DNA of 64,000 nt from Branchiostoma floridae (Eukaryota; Chordata; Leptocardii; Amphioxiformes; Branchiostomatidae). A model generated the notes under the pieces. It worked only from the letters and a program-made list of their open reading frames with translations. It had not been told where the DNA came from and made no database searches. The DNA lies in the NCBI RefSeq assembly GCF_000003815.2, contig NC_049984.1, forward strand, positions 2,378,936 through 2,442,935, written 5' to 3'. Below are positions 20,870-31,877 of the stretch, in pieces. Each line of letters begins with the position of its first letter. Position 1 is the first letter of the stretch. The position numbers and the translations under genes were made by a program.

Positions 20870-21260
20870 CGATCATAATACCTGACCATGAAGGATGGAG
20901 GAGGAGGAGGAGGAGTGAGATGGAGGTTCAGATGTTACGATGTACAGAAATACGTCTAATGACTGTGACCTTGGCAAGGTGAGTGGATAACCAGAAAGTT
21001 CATCTGTGTTGGCAGAAGTCCTTATTGAACTAGTTTAACTGTAATATCCAGTAAAAGACAAGAGACTCAGATGATTCAGATCCCAAGCATCAGTGACCAA
21101 GAAATTCGCAAGAACTGTTAATATCTCTAGAACTTAATACTCTTTTCAAGATCTCTGAAATCTCTAAAAACAACCTCTGCTGACATTTATGCACATCTCT
21201 CTTCTGAGAATAAACTTGACAACTCATAATTTCTGGGTTGGATGCATAATTGTGTATAAT
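20870..21260. repeat. Decayed left fragment of the LRR-cluster unit
   Basis: AAGGATGGAGGAGGAGG at about 20,890 corresponds to the ends of the upstream blocks at 28,780 and 49,760. CTTGACAACTCATAATTTC at about 21,220 corresponds to 30,625 and 41,366. A partial fourth unit, without its receptor gene, therefore opens the array. Confidence 0.6.
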
Positions 21261-21454
21261 ACAAAGTGTACATTTCAGTCCAACAAAATATGTGTTACAG
21301 AATATTTCATTTACTTACTTAAGTATCATCTTAACATACATTGTAAAATTGCAAGAGTATTCATAAAGTGCAACAACAACATTATACATACGTAATATCA
21401 ATTATAAATAATCTTTCTCCTAAGTACTTTTGAAGTGTACACAGTGCTGAATTA

Positions 21455-21994
21455 GGCCACAGCAAGTAAATTTTATGGATGACATCCTCTGCAGACTGCA
21501 AAAATAGTGCGATAGGGCGGAAAAAAAACAAGATGGGTGAAAAAAAACAAGATGGCTAAATTTTCAAAAATAGGCACCATAAAGCTGTGATGACTGTTGT
21601 AAAAAGAATTAAAGGGACAAAACATGGTATCAGAGCCAACAATGCATTCATTCCTGTATTTAAGACATGTACTAGTGTGGAAAAAGTGACACTAGTGTGG
21701 TAGACTGGCATCACCAACAAAGTTGGTAACCACACTCATAGCTTCCATATTGGTGTCACTTTTACAACTATCCAATAAGTTTCAGTTCTACATCTATAGT
21801 CCTGGGTACGTCGCAAGTGTCACTTCTACAAGTACAACTATTACTATTAGGCTACAGCACAATATATTTGCTCATTTTGGTACTTAGTAGTCATGTTGAC
21901 CATCCCTGCAGAAGAAGAAAAATTCTTGTTTTTTTCTGAAATCAAAAATTAATGCGCGCGCTGATGTCATCCATAAAATTTACTTGCTGTGGCC
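21455..21994. mobile_element. PIF/Harbinger-like MITE, GGCCACAGCAAG family, copy 1
   Basis: Inverted ends of about 32 bp (GGCCACAGCAAGTAAATTTT...) are flanked by TTA at 21,452-21,454 and 21,995-21,997. A 3-bp TWA/TAA duplication is the PIF/Harbinger hallmark. Copy 2 lies inverted at 30,085-30,619. Confidence 0.87.
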
Positions 21995-22429
21995 TTAGGG
22001 TACATACTGATTCAAAAACTTTTTGTTGTTGTTGTACCGGTCTGGAAAAAAACAGTGAACCAGAGTTTGGACTGATTAAAAAATGAACAGATTACACTGG
22101 CAGGCGTTCACACATTTTGGGGCTTACCGGTCCAAGAAAACAACGAGCACTTATAGTCATTTCTACCAAGTTTTTAGTCAAACTTACAGATTTGGGTAGC
22201 ATTGTTTATATGAAGATAGGGTTTTGCAATGCCAGTGGGAGTCACATACATCGCCAAACAGCTATGTTTGTATTACAATTGTTATGAGTATCGTCCATTC
22301 ACAAGTTTTCATTGACAATCAGGTTTAGATCTGGCTATACGACTTTTCATTTCTTAACCAGTATAACATGAGAAATGATATTATTTCTTGTTGTGTCTCT
22401 ATTCTGTAAATCACAACAGGATTAATCAA

Positions 22430-22720
22430 AATTGGAACAAAATGTTAGAAAACTTAAGGCTCAATAAAGCAGACTTTATAAAACTACTTACAAGTTTGAA
22501 ACTTGTTACAGCATAATCATTTACGCCTAACACAAAAACCTTGGAAACTTAAGACTCATTTATGCAAACAAACAAACTCATTATAGGAGAATTAAAGAAA
22601 CCTAAACCAAAAAGTTTTGAGATATAAGACTCAATATAGCAATATTAATCAAAACTAACACAATAAATGGAAACTTAAGACTCAATATATGGCAGTTAAT
22701 GAAACTTATGATTTAGAAAA
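22430..22720. repeat. Minisatellite of LRR unit A (GGAAACTTAAGACTCAATAT motif)
   Basis: Degenerate units of about 55-60 bp repeat GGAAACTTAAGACTCA followed by AATTAATGAAACCTAACAC. The same array precedes genes B (31,200-31,345) and C (42,140-42,615) and helps define the tandem unit. Confidence 0.8.
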
Positions 22721-22859
22721 TGATTACATGATTGTGTATATGAGAGTCTGCCTCTGCATCTGCATATCCTGTGGTATTTGCTCGATTTTTGACACTGAAA
22801 GCTTCAGATATGACCTGTACCAGCAAGCACTTTGCTATATAGTATCATAACCCAAATTT

Positions 22860-23668
22860 TAGAGATTAAGTGTTAGTCTAAGACTGGCCCTGCTCTGTCT
22901 TATCTTAACCACTGGTCATTTCTGCAGATGTTGGGTCCCTTGATGGTGTATTTTTTTTACTCAATGGTCACCACGTAACAAGGCCATGAAGGCCACTCAA
23001 GGTTACGGGTTACATGATTGGAACTGTAACAGCAGCTCATCGCCCTAGGTCAGAAACATCATGATTGAGACCAGCCCAATTGCTCACTATGAGTGAGGAC
23101 TAACTGACCCAATAGGCGAAGCAGGGGTTACGAGGGCTGCTCGGGAGATTCCCTACCCCTATTTTGGCCGGAATGGTTTGATCCGCTCTGGTGGATGTTC
23201 ACACATGTGGTGGGTTCTTTAACGTGCTTGGGGTGTTGCTCTCCCCGAACACGGGACCTCCATTTAACGTCCTATCCGAAGGACGGCCCACTCCGAAGCT
23301 AGGTACTCATTTTCACTTGAGTGAAGTGAGGAAAGTCGTGTAAAGTGCCTTTCCCAAGGGCACAAGATCGGTAACACAGCAGGTGGATTCGAACCTGCAA
23401 CCTCTCGGTCACGGGCCGAAGAAACTACCACTGACACGCTACACGGTCCCACGAAACACCTACATAATTACATTACTAGTATGAGTATTTGGCTGCAGGG
23501 CAGCTAGCACTTCGTTATGTGATAGATTTCCAGCCTTCATAGCATCCGCAATGGTCTGGAACTGGCCCTGCTCTGCCTAATCTTGACCACTAGCTTCTGC
23601 AGCAACTATGGTGTTTGTGTTGCACTTATTGATGGCCTAATGCTGACCCACAGAGCTGTGAAACAGTA
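22860..23668 (-). pseudogene. Decayed cytoplasmic-tail repeats of LRR gene A
   Basis: Minus-strand translation of 23,510-23,590 gives SGQD, a stop, then AEQGQFQTIADAMKAGNLSH and NEVLAALQPN. This matches gene C residues near its C terminus. 22,870-22,960 resembles the TPQKYPTSTEMTSG part of gene C. The ancestral tail of gene A therefore ran about 1.2 kb further and is now cut off by stops, a SINE and a MITE. Confidence 0.8.
22975..23453 (-). repeat. tRNA-derived SINE
   Basis: The minus strand starts with GGGACCGTGTAGCGTGTCAG, then TGGTAG (box A-like), and has a perfect box B GGTTCGAATCC at 23,385-23,395. The body includes GGACGTTAAATGGAGG, which recurs at 40,150. The 62-codon frame across it is a by-product of the tRNA-like head. 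It lies inside the decayed tail of gene A. Confidence 0.78.
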
Positions 23669-24137
23669 CACTACCAAAAATGCTTTTTCTTGTTTATCTT
23701 GTTTGGCTTCCTCACAGAAAATTTATCTTCCAGGAAGAAAATTATTCTGTTCCCAAGAAATGTTAGAAAAATGTGCTTGTCCATGGGGCAGTTTTTGAGA
23801 AAATTTGAGATTTGTTTTCTTGTATTTCTCAAAATTCCCTTTCTTGTTTATCTTGTTTTGCTTCCTCGCAGAAAATTTATCTTCCTGGAAGAAAAAAAAT
23901 TCTAGTATTTCTTAAGAGTTGAATCTGGCTAGAAAAAAACAAGAATTTCTAGAATTTTTTTCTTCCATTGTAAGAAAAAATAAGAAGATTTTGCTTAAAT
24001 GTCTATTAAAAAAAGAAATTGTAGTTTCTCGTTTTGCTTGAATTTTTTTCTACATTTTCTTCCTGCAAGAATATTTTTCTTCATACAAGAATTGTCCATG
24101 GGGTAAGCAAAATAAGAAAAAATCATTTTTGGTAGTG
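23669..24137. mobile_element. TA-target MITE inserted in the tail of LRR gene A
   Basis: Ends are CACTACCAAAAATG and CATTTTTGGTAGTG with TA at 23,667-23,668 and 24,138-24,139. The intact paralogous segment GAAACAGTAGGCCC, present elsewhere in the same tail (near 24,415), is the exact empty site. This proves both the boundaries and the TA duplication. The interior is TTTTCTT-rich and has no ORF. Confidence 0.92.
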
Positions 24138-24201
24138 TAGGCCCTGTGCCATAAGCAAGATTACCAGCATCCACGGATTCAGTGACTGCCTGAGACTGGT
24201 C

Positions 24202-26391
24202 CTACCCTGTCTGATCAGAACCACTAGCTTCCACAACTGCTGTGGTGTTGGTGTACAAGGAATTCAGCTGTGAAACAGTAAGGCCTGTGCCATAAGATAG
24301 ATTTCCATCATCCAAGGATTCAGTGATGGCCTGAGACTGGCCCTGCCCTGTCTGATTATTACCACTAGCTTCCACAACAGCTGTTGTGTTTGTGTACAAG
24401 GAATTCAGCTGTGAAACAGTAGGCCCTGTGCCATAAGCTAGATTTCCAGCATCCAACAATTTAGCAACAGCCTGAGACTGGCCCTGCTCTGTCTGATTAT
24501 GTTGTTTGTCTATATCTTCATACTGGTGATCATTACCACTGGCCACTACAGTAGCTGCAGTGTGTGTGTTGAATTTAGTGGTGACCTGAGACTGGCCCTG
24601 GTCTGTCTGATTATGTTGGTTCATATCTTCATATTGGTGATCATGACCACTGGTCACTACAGCAGCTGTGGTGTTTGTGTTGAATTTAGTGGTGACCTGA
24701 GACCAGCCCTGCCCTTTCTGGCTATGTTTCTTGTCTATGTCTTCATATTGGTGATCATAACCACTGTTCACTACAGTAGCTGCAGTGTGTGTGTTGAATT
24801 TAGTGGTGGCCTGAGACTGGCCCTGGTCTGTCTGATTATGTTGGTTCATATCTTCATATTGGTGATCATGACCACTGGTCACTACAGCAGCTGTGGTGTT
24901 TGTGTTGAATTTAGTGGTGGCCTGAGACTGGCCCTGCCCTTTCTGCTTATGTTTCTTGTCTATATCTTCATACTGGTGATCCTCATCACTGGTCGCTGCA
25001 TAAGCTGTTACTGAAGTAATTGTGCTGTTCACATTTTCATCCTGGTTCGCAATAGCTCTGGTGTTAAAGTTGTGCAATGCAGCTTTGGAATTTAAACCCA
25101 AATTAGAATTGCTTACCCTTCTTTTGCACCAGATTGTGAGAGTGATAGCAACAGCAAGAAGTGCCACTGAAACAACAACAGATGAAGTGAAAACAGACAG
25201 AAGGAAACTGGGATCAGGCTCACGGGAAGTACTGGTGGTGGCAAGCGTTGAATTCAAAGTTACTGGGGACAATGTATCAGTCCTCAACCCTTTCCATTCA
25301 GTTTCAAATGTTGAGTCTACAATGCCCCCAAAGTACCAATGATAGTGAGAAATGACTGTGCCATTGTAGCAATTGTTATCACTTTGCAATTGGGCATCTA
25401 CAGGTGGTGTTGATTTGGTCGGATCTTTACAGATCAGATCATTGGGACTGACATTTTTGAGTTTTTGTCCTGTGAGGTGGGCAGGTTTGACACATGTTAT
25501 CTGGTATTGAACTGAAGGAGATTTGATCATTTTTTGCCTAAAGGGAGCCATCTTACAGTCACACCACCAGGGGTTTGACTCAAGAAGCAAACGGCTGAGG
25601 TGGGGTAGATTTGAAAATATATCGGCCTGGATGTTAGTCAAATGGTTGTTCTTCAGGTACAAATTTGTAAGCTGAGGTAGATTTGAGAATGCTCCAACCT
25701 GAATGCTGCTGATGTTGTTGGTGTTCAGGTCCAACGCATGCAGCTTGGGTAGATTTGAGAATGTGCCAACATGAATGCTGGTAATTTGGTTAGAGTCTAG
25801 ATGCAAATTCATAAGGGAGGGCCAATTTGAAAATGTGTTAGTTTGAATGCTGCTTATTTTGTTGAAGTTCAGGATAAAATTGCTGAGTCTGGGCAGATTT
25901 GAGACTATGCCAACCTGAATGCTGGTGATTTTGTTGACTTTCAGCGACAAAAAATTGAGCTTGGGTAGATTTGAGAATGTGCCAGGTTGAATGCTGGTTA
26001 TGTTGTTGGAATAAAGGATCAAGGTTTTGAGTTGGGGTAGATTTGAGAATGCACCAACCTGAATGCTGGCTATGTTGTTGTTATATAAGCTCAACTCTTT
26101 GAGCTGGGGTAGATCTGAAAATGTCTTAGCTTTAATCTCTTGTATCCTGTTGAACTGTAGTTCCAAACACGTGACCTGTAGTAGATTTGAGAATACACCA
26201 GGTTGAATACTAGTTATCTGGTTAAATCTCAAATGTAATGTATAGATAGATGGTGGGAGATCCTGAGGGATGCTGGTGAGGCCCCTGTTATCATAGTTAC
26301 AGCGTGATGATGGCCAACAGGCGGCTTCTGGCATGTTCAGCTCCTTCAGGATGATGAGCAGGAAAATCAGGTGTCGCAGCTTCCTTCCCAT
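24202..26391 (-). CDS. LRR transmembrane receptor A (729 residues)
   Basis: A single coding exon, probably a cell-surface receptor. Residues 1-24 form a signal peptide (KLRHLIFLLIILKELNMPEA). Nine 24-residue LRRs (about 48-264, consensus L..L.L..N.I.SIQ.G.FSNLP) and an LRRCT cap (NPWWCDCKM, about 273-321) follow. A Ser/Thr-rich stalk leads to a transmembrane helix at about 395-420 and the basic stop KRR. The cytoplasmic tail has 37-residue repeats, five of them with HQYEDM or HQYEDI. The start is MGRKLRH: an acceptor-like TTCTATCCAG ends 13 bases upstream, implying a 5' UTR exon. The stop at 24,202 is an in-frame TAG in GQ|GQSQ context, with recognisable tail repeats continuing after it. The family resembles VLR/GPIb-type LRR receptors in layout, but the ligand is unknown. 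Confidence 0.88.
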   Translation of the reverse strand: MGRKLRHLIFLLIILKELNMPEAACWPSSRCNYDNRGLTSIPQDLPPSIYTLHLRFNQITSIQPGVFSNLLQVTCLELQFNRIQEIKAKTFSDLPQLKELSLYNNNIASIQVGAFSNLPQLKTLILYSNNITSIQPGTFSNLPKLNFLSLKVNKITSIQVGIVSNLPRLSNFILNFNKISSIQTNTFSNWPSLMNLHLDSNQITSIHVGTFSNLPKLHALDLNTNNISSIQVGAFSNLPQLTNLYLKNNHLTNIQADIFSNLPHLSRLLLESNPWWCDCKMAPFRQKMIKSPSVQYQITCVKPAHLTGQKLKNVSPNDLICKDPTKSTPPVDAQLQSDNNCYNGTVISHYHWYFGGIVDSTFETEWKGLRTDTLSPVTLNSTLATTSTSREPDPSFLLSVFTSSVVVSVALLAVAITLTIWCKRRVSNSNLGLNSKAALHNFNTRAIANQDENVNSTITSVTAYAATSDEDHQYEDIDKKHKQKGQGQSQATTKFNTNTTAAVVTSGHDHQYEDMNQHNQTDQGQSQATTKFNTHTAATVVNSGYDHQYEDIDKKHSQKGQGWSQVTTKFNTNTTAAVVTSGHDHQYEDMNQHNQTDQGQSQVTTKFNTHTAATVVASGNDHQYEDIDKQHNQTEQGQSQAVAKLLDAGNLAYGTGPTVSQLNSLYTNTTAVVEASGNNQTGQGQSQAITESLDDGNLSYGTGLTVSQLNSLYTNTTAVVEASGSDQTG

Positions 26392-26404
26392 GTTGTTCTG
26401 TAAC
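26392..26404 (-). promoter_or_regulatory. 3' splice site and 5' UTR remnant upstream of LRR gene A
   Basis: A pyrimidine-rich tract and TTCTATCCAG end just above 26,404. The same site precedes genes B (35,736) and C (about 46,982), each 13 bases before MGRKLRH. Confidence 0.6.
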
Positions 26405-27180
26405 CTGGATAGAACAAGTAGCAGAGATTAAAGAAGGAAATCAAAGATGGCAGACTTACAAATCCTGCATTGGCATGTAGGTCAGGAACAAACTTGTGAG
26501 CTCACTGGCAGACACATGTACACAGACACTCCCAGGGTAAGATGACAACAAGGCATTGAAATATGACAAACTTGACCCCTTCAATATGTGCACAATGCTG
26601 TTTTACTCTATGAAGAAACCCCAAAATTAATTTCATAAACTTGTATGCAATTCTGTTAAGTAATATTAAATGGACAGCATGGCTAGCATGAATTGCATTA
26701 TTGCCGAAAAACACTTGCACACAGCATACATTCAGAAAGAAACACACATGGGAACATGGAAAAACAATCCACTCTGGCATACTTATTCATTACATTCTTT
26801 AGGAAAATTTTTTTAGAATGTCTAATGTTTCAGAATCTGTATAGTTATTTGTAGATGTGTAGCCTGATCAGCTTTATTTTCCATTTGCTTTGAGTCAAAA
26901 ATTGACTTTGGCCTCTGGCAAGCATCCCATTTCAACACATACTTAAAACTTTGAAAACAGAAAATGGGGCTGTGTTCAGAAGTCTAAGGCTGACCATGAA
27001 AAAAACAATGTTACTTGTAGTGTGTATATGAATAGTTTTTAGCTGGTTATTCAACAGATTTCCCTGGACATTTATGTATCAAGTATCATATCAATTATCA
27101 ATTCAAGTATCATATTCACACAACCATTGTATGTTGAAAACTCCACATTGGTATCTTCAGTAATATGAATTGAAATAAGA
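26405..27180. other. Upstream region of LRR gene A, nothing identified
   Basis: This includes GAGCTCACTGGCAGACACAT at about 26,495, the empty site corresponding to the TIR element beside gene B. No other gene or element ends were found. Confidence 0.45.
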
Positions 27181-28890
27181 TTAAAAAGTCTTTATGAAAC
27201 ATTATGCAGTCATATGTATATGGGTGGTTAATTGTCTGGTTTCTGCTGTTTGCATATTAATATTTAGCAGGTTGTTTACTCCCTGCTCTGGTGCCTTTTG
27301 CTGACATTTTTATGTTAACGCTTTTTAGATTTTGAGACTCAGACATAAGACTACAGGGACAAATAAAATTTGTGTGGCCTAACATGAATTGAAATAAGAG
27401 TAAAAAGCCTTTATACATTTAGTATGTACCCTTACATATATGGATGCTTAATTGTCTGATTTGTACTGTTTGAATATTAACATTCAGCAGGTTGTTTACT
27501 ACCTGGTCTGGTGCCTTTTGCTGACATTTCAGCTCACACTTTTTAGATTTTAATGTTTGGTGATAAGCATAAGAAGCATGATTTGGCTTTTTTGCATGGA
27601 TCCACCAAGTTGTGCAATTCTAGTGCATGTGGACAAACTTTGTAACTCATCAGACATATTGCACTATATGGCATGTCCTACAAATGAATAGTTAAAATTT
27701 GAGTATGGAAAGACTTAAGTTTACTACGTCACAACACAAGAAGAATGAAGTTTGCAATGTTGAGAGGAAATTAGCAACAGGATACTCAGTATCTAGAGCT
27801 TCATGTTGTTCAGGCCCACTCAAAATATCCACTTGCAATTTTCAATTTGTACATGAAATTAATATACAGGAGCTTGCATGTGAAAAAGATCAAAGGTGGG
27901 TGTTACACTGATAAGTTCAAGTTCAAGCAAATAATGTTTAGACCTCAGTCATTGCAGGCAGTCCTACAATAAAGCAAAGATTCTTATCAGGCTGCATGTG
28001 ACAGGAAGGAGAAAAAGTCTTGAGCTTTGTACTTTTCATCTGTTCCAAAGGAAAGCAGTGTGTCTCATGACTAGTACTGTCTTCTATTCCAGCCTATCCT
28101 CCCCCGTATGTGTACCGAATATACTGGATCTTACCTTCAGCTTTCTCCAAAACTTACCTCTCAAGCTGGTCGGAATATCATTCTTCAGTCTGCACTTCTT
28201 GGGCTGTGAAGTCATGGAGGACTTTCCTCAGTCCCCTTGCTGGCGTTGTGCCTCCCAGATGTGAGCTCTGGGTAGCTGTTCTGGACTGGAGTCTGACAAA
28301 CAAGCTGGGAAAGTCTGACGTAATCTGGGTGTGTTGATTGTCTGAAGCTGGCTGTTTGAATATAAACACTACTAATGAATAATGATGCTTTTTTGTTCAT
28401 TGAAATTATTGCAGTTAATTCTATGCTGAAAACTTGTTGGGTGCAGTTTTCTTGTCAGCTGCTATAGGGCACTCTTAGATCATGTTGGTGATCTTGATAT
28501 GATCTTTTTGAGTGCTATTTATTTTGTATTCTAGCATGTGAACCTTCAAATTGATCATTTTTGCAAGCTTGGTGACTGGCTGGAATAACTTTGATTAGCT
28601 AAAATATTTTCAGTTCAACTGATCTTGATAATTACAGTATAAGGAATGGCTGGCTGTGACTGTTTTTCTTTTAAAGAAAATATAGTTTACACTGTACTTT
28701 ATTAGTAAGCAATGTTAAGTTTAATTTGTGTGATTTGTTTTCTAAATAGCGTGATCTCCCAGCATCTGACTCTGACAAGGAAGGATGAAGAGAGAGCAGG
28801 AGGAAGCCAGGGTGAAGAAGAAACCTGAACGGTTGGGATGTGGAGAAAGAAAGGCTGGCGGCTGTTGCCTGGGACATGTGAGTTGTTGAC
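27180..28890 (-). repeat. Conserved upstream block of LRR unit A, with probable 5' UTR exon
   Basis: This block recurs upstream of genes B (38,860-40,120) and C (47,820-49,870). On the minus strand it ends in two adjacent donors, AG|GTAAGT (exon end 28,158) and AAG|GTAAGA about 25 bases further on, conserved in all three. Splicing from here to the acceptor before MGRKLRH would give a 5' UTR. It carries one copy of a 64-bp unit (28,215-28,275) that is repeated in the other blocks. Confidence 0.65.
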
Positions 28891-28901
28891 TATTCTTAGT
28901 C

Positions 28902-29119
28902 TTCCAAAAATAGTTTCATCAGGTTGGTAGAACATAGGATATAGGAGAATTCTTTTTACACAACCAGAGGTTCTCACCGCAAAAGCGCCACCTACATTGG
29001 ATACATATAGCAGTGAGAAGCAGAACTCCAGTTAGAAGCTATGACGAAGGTGTCTGAGAGACATCAAAACGTAAGCAATGTAAGTACCTCTGGTTGTGTA
29101 AAAAGAATTCTCCTATATC
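28902..29119. mobile_element. Fold-back insertion with 12-bp target duplication
   Basis: CTATTCTTAGTC flanks both sides (28,890-28,901 and 29,120-29,131). The interior is an inverted repeat of about 35 bp each arm (AGGATATAGGAGAATTC ... and its inverse). The equivalent place in block C (about 49,865) lacks the insertion. Confidence 0.8.
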
Positions 29120-29559
29120 CTATTCTTAGTCGTCTTATTATAAGTGGGCCGCTATAATTGAATTGCTGAAGTGAAAGATCAGTATGAAAAAAAGTCTGTA
29201 CCTTCATACATAGTTTCAGGGAGTGGATACAGTCAGATGTAATTTACTCTCCCAGACTTCATTTTGCTAGACTAAATTACTTTGAAATGTCACAGAACCA
29301 AGAAAATTTATTGGAATGGCCTTTTTTTAGTCCCTTGAAGCTCTTATATAAGTAAATAATATATATCATATATTTGTCAGGCTGATCACTAGTAACAACT
29401 TGGATGACAGGTACAAACAGATACAGGAATTGTGCAGTTTGCTAATCAGTGGTTTTCTTTATTGACTAAGAACCAAGCTTCACAAATAGCATAGTTACTA
29501 CATTTGTATACAACTTGATGTAAACAATGTGCTGTCTCAAGTGCTGTATGTCAATGAAT

Positions 29560-29975
29560 GTCAGACATCAGGACCACATAATGCAAAATAGATCAAGCAG
29601 CTGAATATATTCTCAAAAAAAGAGTCTGAAGTTTCAGATAGCATCCACTGACTGTCTTTCCTCAGTGACCAAGTCTCTCTGAAGAATGGCGAAACAATCA
29701 TTAAGTATCATTTTCAAAGGCTCTAAAATCTATTAAAACAAACTCTGTTACTGCATTGTAAATTGTTCATTCATCATTCATTGACTCTCTTTCATAAGTG
29801 ACCAAGTCTGTCTCTAGACTTGCTTAAACAATCATTATCCTTTTCAAAGTCTCTAAAATCTATCAAAACAAACTCTGTTACTGCATTGTAAATTGTTCAT
29901 TCATCATTCATTGACTCTCTTTCATTAGTGACCAAGACTGTCTCAAGAATTACTTTAACACTATTTCTTCTTCTT
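29560..29975. repeat. Local tandem repeat of about 120 bp
   Basis: Units containing CATTGACTCTCTTTCAT, GTGACCAAGTCTGTCTC and TCTAAAATCTATCAAAACAA recur about three times. Related single copies occur at 41,200-41,310. Confidence 0.7.
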
Positions 29976-30084
29976 TAACAATATCTCCTATAAATCCTTT
30001 TTAAAGTCTCTGAAATCTATTAAAACCAACTCTGCTGACAGTTCTTTATACACCAACATACATTGTACACCTCTCTCAGTATAA

Positions 30085-30619
30085 GGCCACAGCAAGTAAA
30101 TTTTATGGATGACATCAGCACACTCATTACTTTTCGCCTGATTTCAGGAAAAAAAAACAAGAATTTTTTTCTTCTGCAGGGGTGGTCAACATGATGATCA
30201 AGTACCAAAATGAGCAAATACATTGTGTTGTAGCCTAATAATTGTACTTGCAGAAGTGACACTTGCGAGGTACCCAGGACTGTAGTTGTAGAAATGAAAC
30301 TTTTTGGATAGTTGTTAAGTGACACCAATATGGAAGCTATGAGTGTGGTTACCAACTATGTTGGTGATGCCAGTCTTTCACATTAGTGTCACTTTTACCA
30401 CACCAGTACATGTCTTAAATACAGGAATGAATGCCTTGTTGGCTCTGATACCATGTTTTGTCCCTTTAATTCTTTTTACATCAGTCATCACAACTTTATG
30501 GTGCCTATTTTTGAAAATGTAGCCATCTTGTTTTTTCACCCGTCTTGTTTTTTTTTTCGCATTGCATTATTTTTGCAGTCTGCAGAGGATGTCATCCATA
30601 AAATTTTCTTGCTGTGGCC
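30085..30619. mobile_element. PIF/Harbinger-like MITE, GGCCACAGCAAG family, copy 2
   Basis: Inverted ends GGCCACAGCAAGTAAATTTT... are flanked by TAA at 30,082-30,084 and 30,620-30,622. The paralogous position at about 41,360 reads CAGTATAAACTTGACAAC without the element, giving an exact empty site. It is inverted relative to copy 1. Confidence 0.92.
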
Positions 30620-31199
30620 TAACCTTGACAACTTATTATAGGCTGAAGCCGTCAGTGTGATTATGTACAAAATCATACAATTTCAGTCTAAGATTCATAA
30701 AATCCAGGAGCACTAATAAAGTGGTACAACTATATTGCATATACTTATTAACATCATCTTTTTCACTAAGTTCTTGTCAAATACATATGGTCCTGAATAG
30801 GGGTGGGTAATGGTATTTAACAAACCACCTGTTTTTTCACCTGAACCCGACCCATGCCTGACATTTTGCTTACCGGTACCCAGCCCTATAGTACCGAACA
30901 TGTTGTTTTATTTCTTTATTTTTGAGAAGCTGCTTTTCATTAAGGTCATAAGCGAGGAGGTTTCACCATCAGACAAAATATAACTTGCATTCCGTAACAG
31001 ATTGCATGATTAAAGCTGTAATAGGTATATAAACATGGAGTAGCAACCATACTGGTTCAGTGTATGGTGCTTCCAACAGTAAAGGCATTAGTTTCATCAT
31101 TTCCTACCATGTGAATGACATGAGCCATACGACGTTTCCTTGCTAAACCAGTATAACATGAGAAGTTATATTTGTTGCGTCTATATTCTGTACAATGAA

Positions 31200-31345
31200 A
31201 CAGAATCAATGAAACCTAACACAAAAAGTTTGGAAATATACAATCAAAAATACCGGAATTAATCCAACCTTGCACAAAAAGTTAGGAAACTTAAGACTCA
31301 GTATACAAGAATAAATGAAACCTAACACAAAAAGTTGGGAACTCA
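31200..31345. repeat. Minisatellite of LRR unit B
   Basis: This is a shorter version of the array at 22,430 and 42,140 (AAACCTAACACAAAAAGTT and GGAAACTTAAGACTCA motifs). Confidence 0.75.
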
Positions 31346-31607
31346 TTGACAATGCTAGAGTTTGGCAACCTCATACCTCCATGGAATATATTTACAGCTT
31401 TTGTAGATGTTATGCAAATGATATACTATTAGACATTTAATACATAATTTATGCTACATAGTGATGTTCATCATTGATGAGCTTACACTTATTATGCAAA
31501 TCAGTTCCTCATTTGTATGTTTGGGTCCTTTTGTGGTTTTTTGACATCTTCATACATAATATTTGGCTGCAGCGCAGATAGCACTTCGTTATGTGATAGA
31601 TTTCCAA

Positions 31608-31877
31608 TCAGAAGAGACTAAGAGGGTTAGCCTGAGACTGGCCCTGCTCTGTCTGATCTTGACCACTACCTACTACAGCAGCTGTGGTGTTTGTGTTGGA
31701 TTTAATGATGGCCTGAGACTGGCCCTGCTCTGTCTGATCTTGACCACTACCTACTATATCAGCTGTGGTGTTTGTGTTGGATTTAATGATGGCCTGAGAC
31801 TGGCCCTGCTCTGTCTGATCATGACCAATAGTTTGTACAGCAGCAGTGGTGTTTGTGATGTCCTGATCCGGGCCCAC
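31608..31877 (-). pseudogene. Orphaned cytoplasmic-tail segment of LRR gene B
   Basis: A 95-codon minus-strand frame (31,608-31,895) encodes DQDITNTTAAVQTIGHDQTE and repeats of GSGQDQTEQGQSQAIIKSNT. This is the same tail repeat family as the receptors and aligns with gene C just after its YKVEG. It is the continuation of gene B's tail, separated from it by the insertion at 31,878-32,763. Confidence 0.85.

Noticed and set aside
23264-23452. Short ORF reading RDREVAGSNPP
   Set aside because: Classic translation of a tRNA-derived SINE head, not a protein gene.
24499-25342. Plus-strand ORFs of 171 and 106 codons as genes
   Set aside because: They are antisense readings of the receptor tail and stalk; their repeat pattern follows the minus-strand repeat exactly.
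24202-26391. YEDM/YEDI array as an ITAM
   Set aside because: ITAM needs two YxxL/I motifs 6-12 residues apart; here tyrosines are about 37 residues apart.
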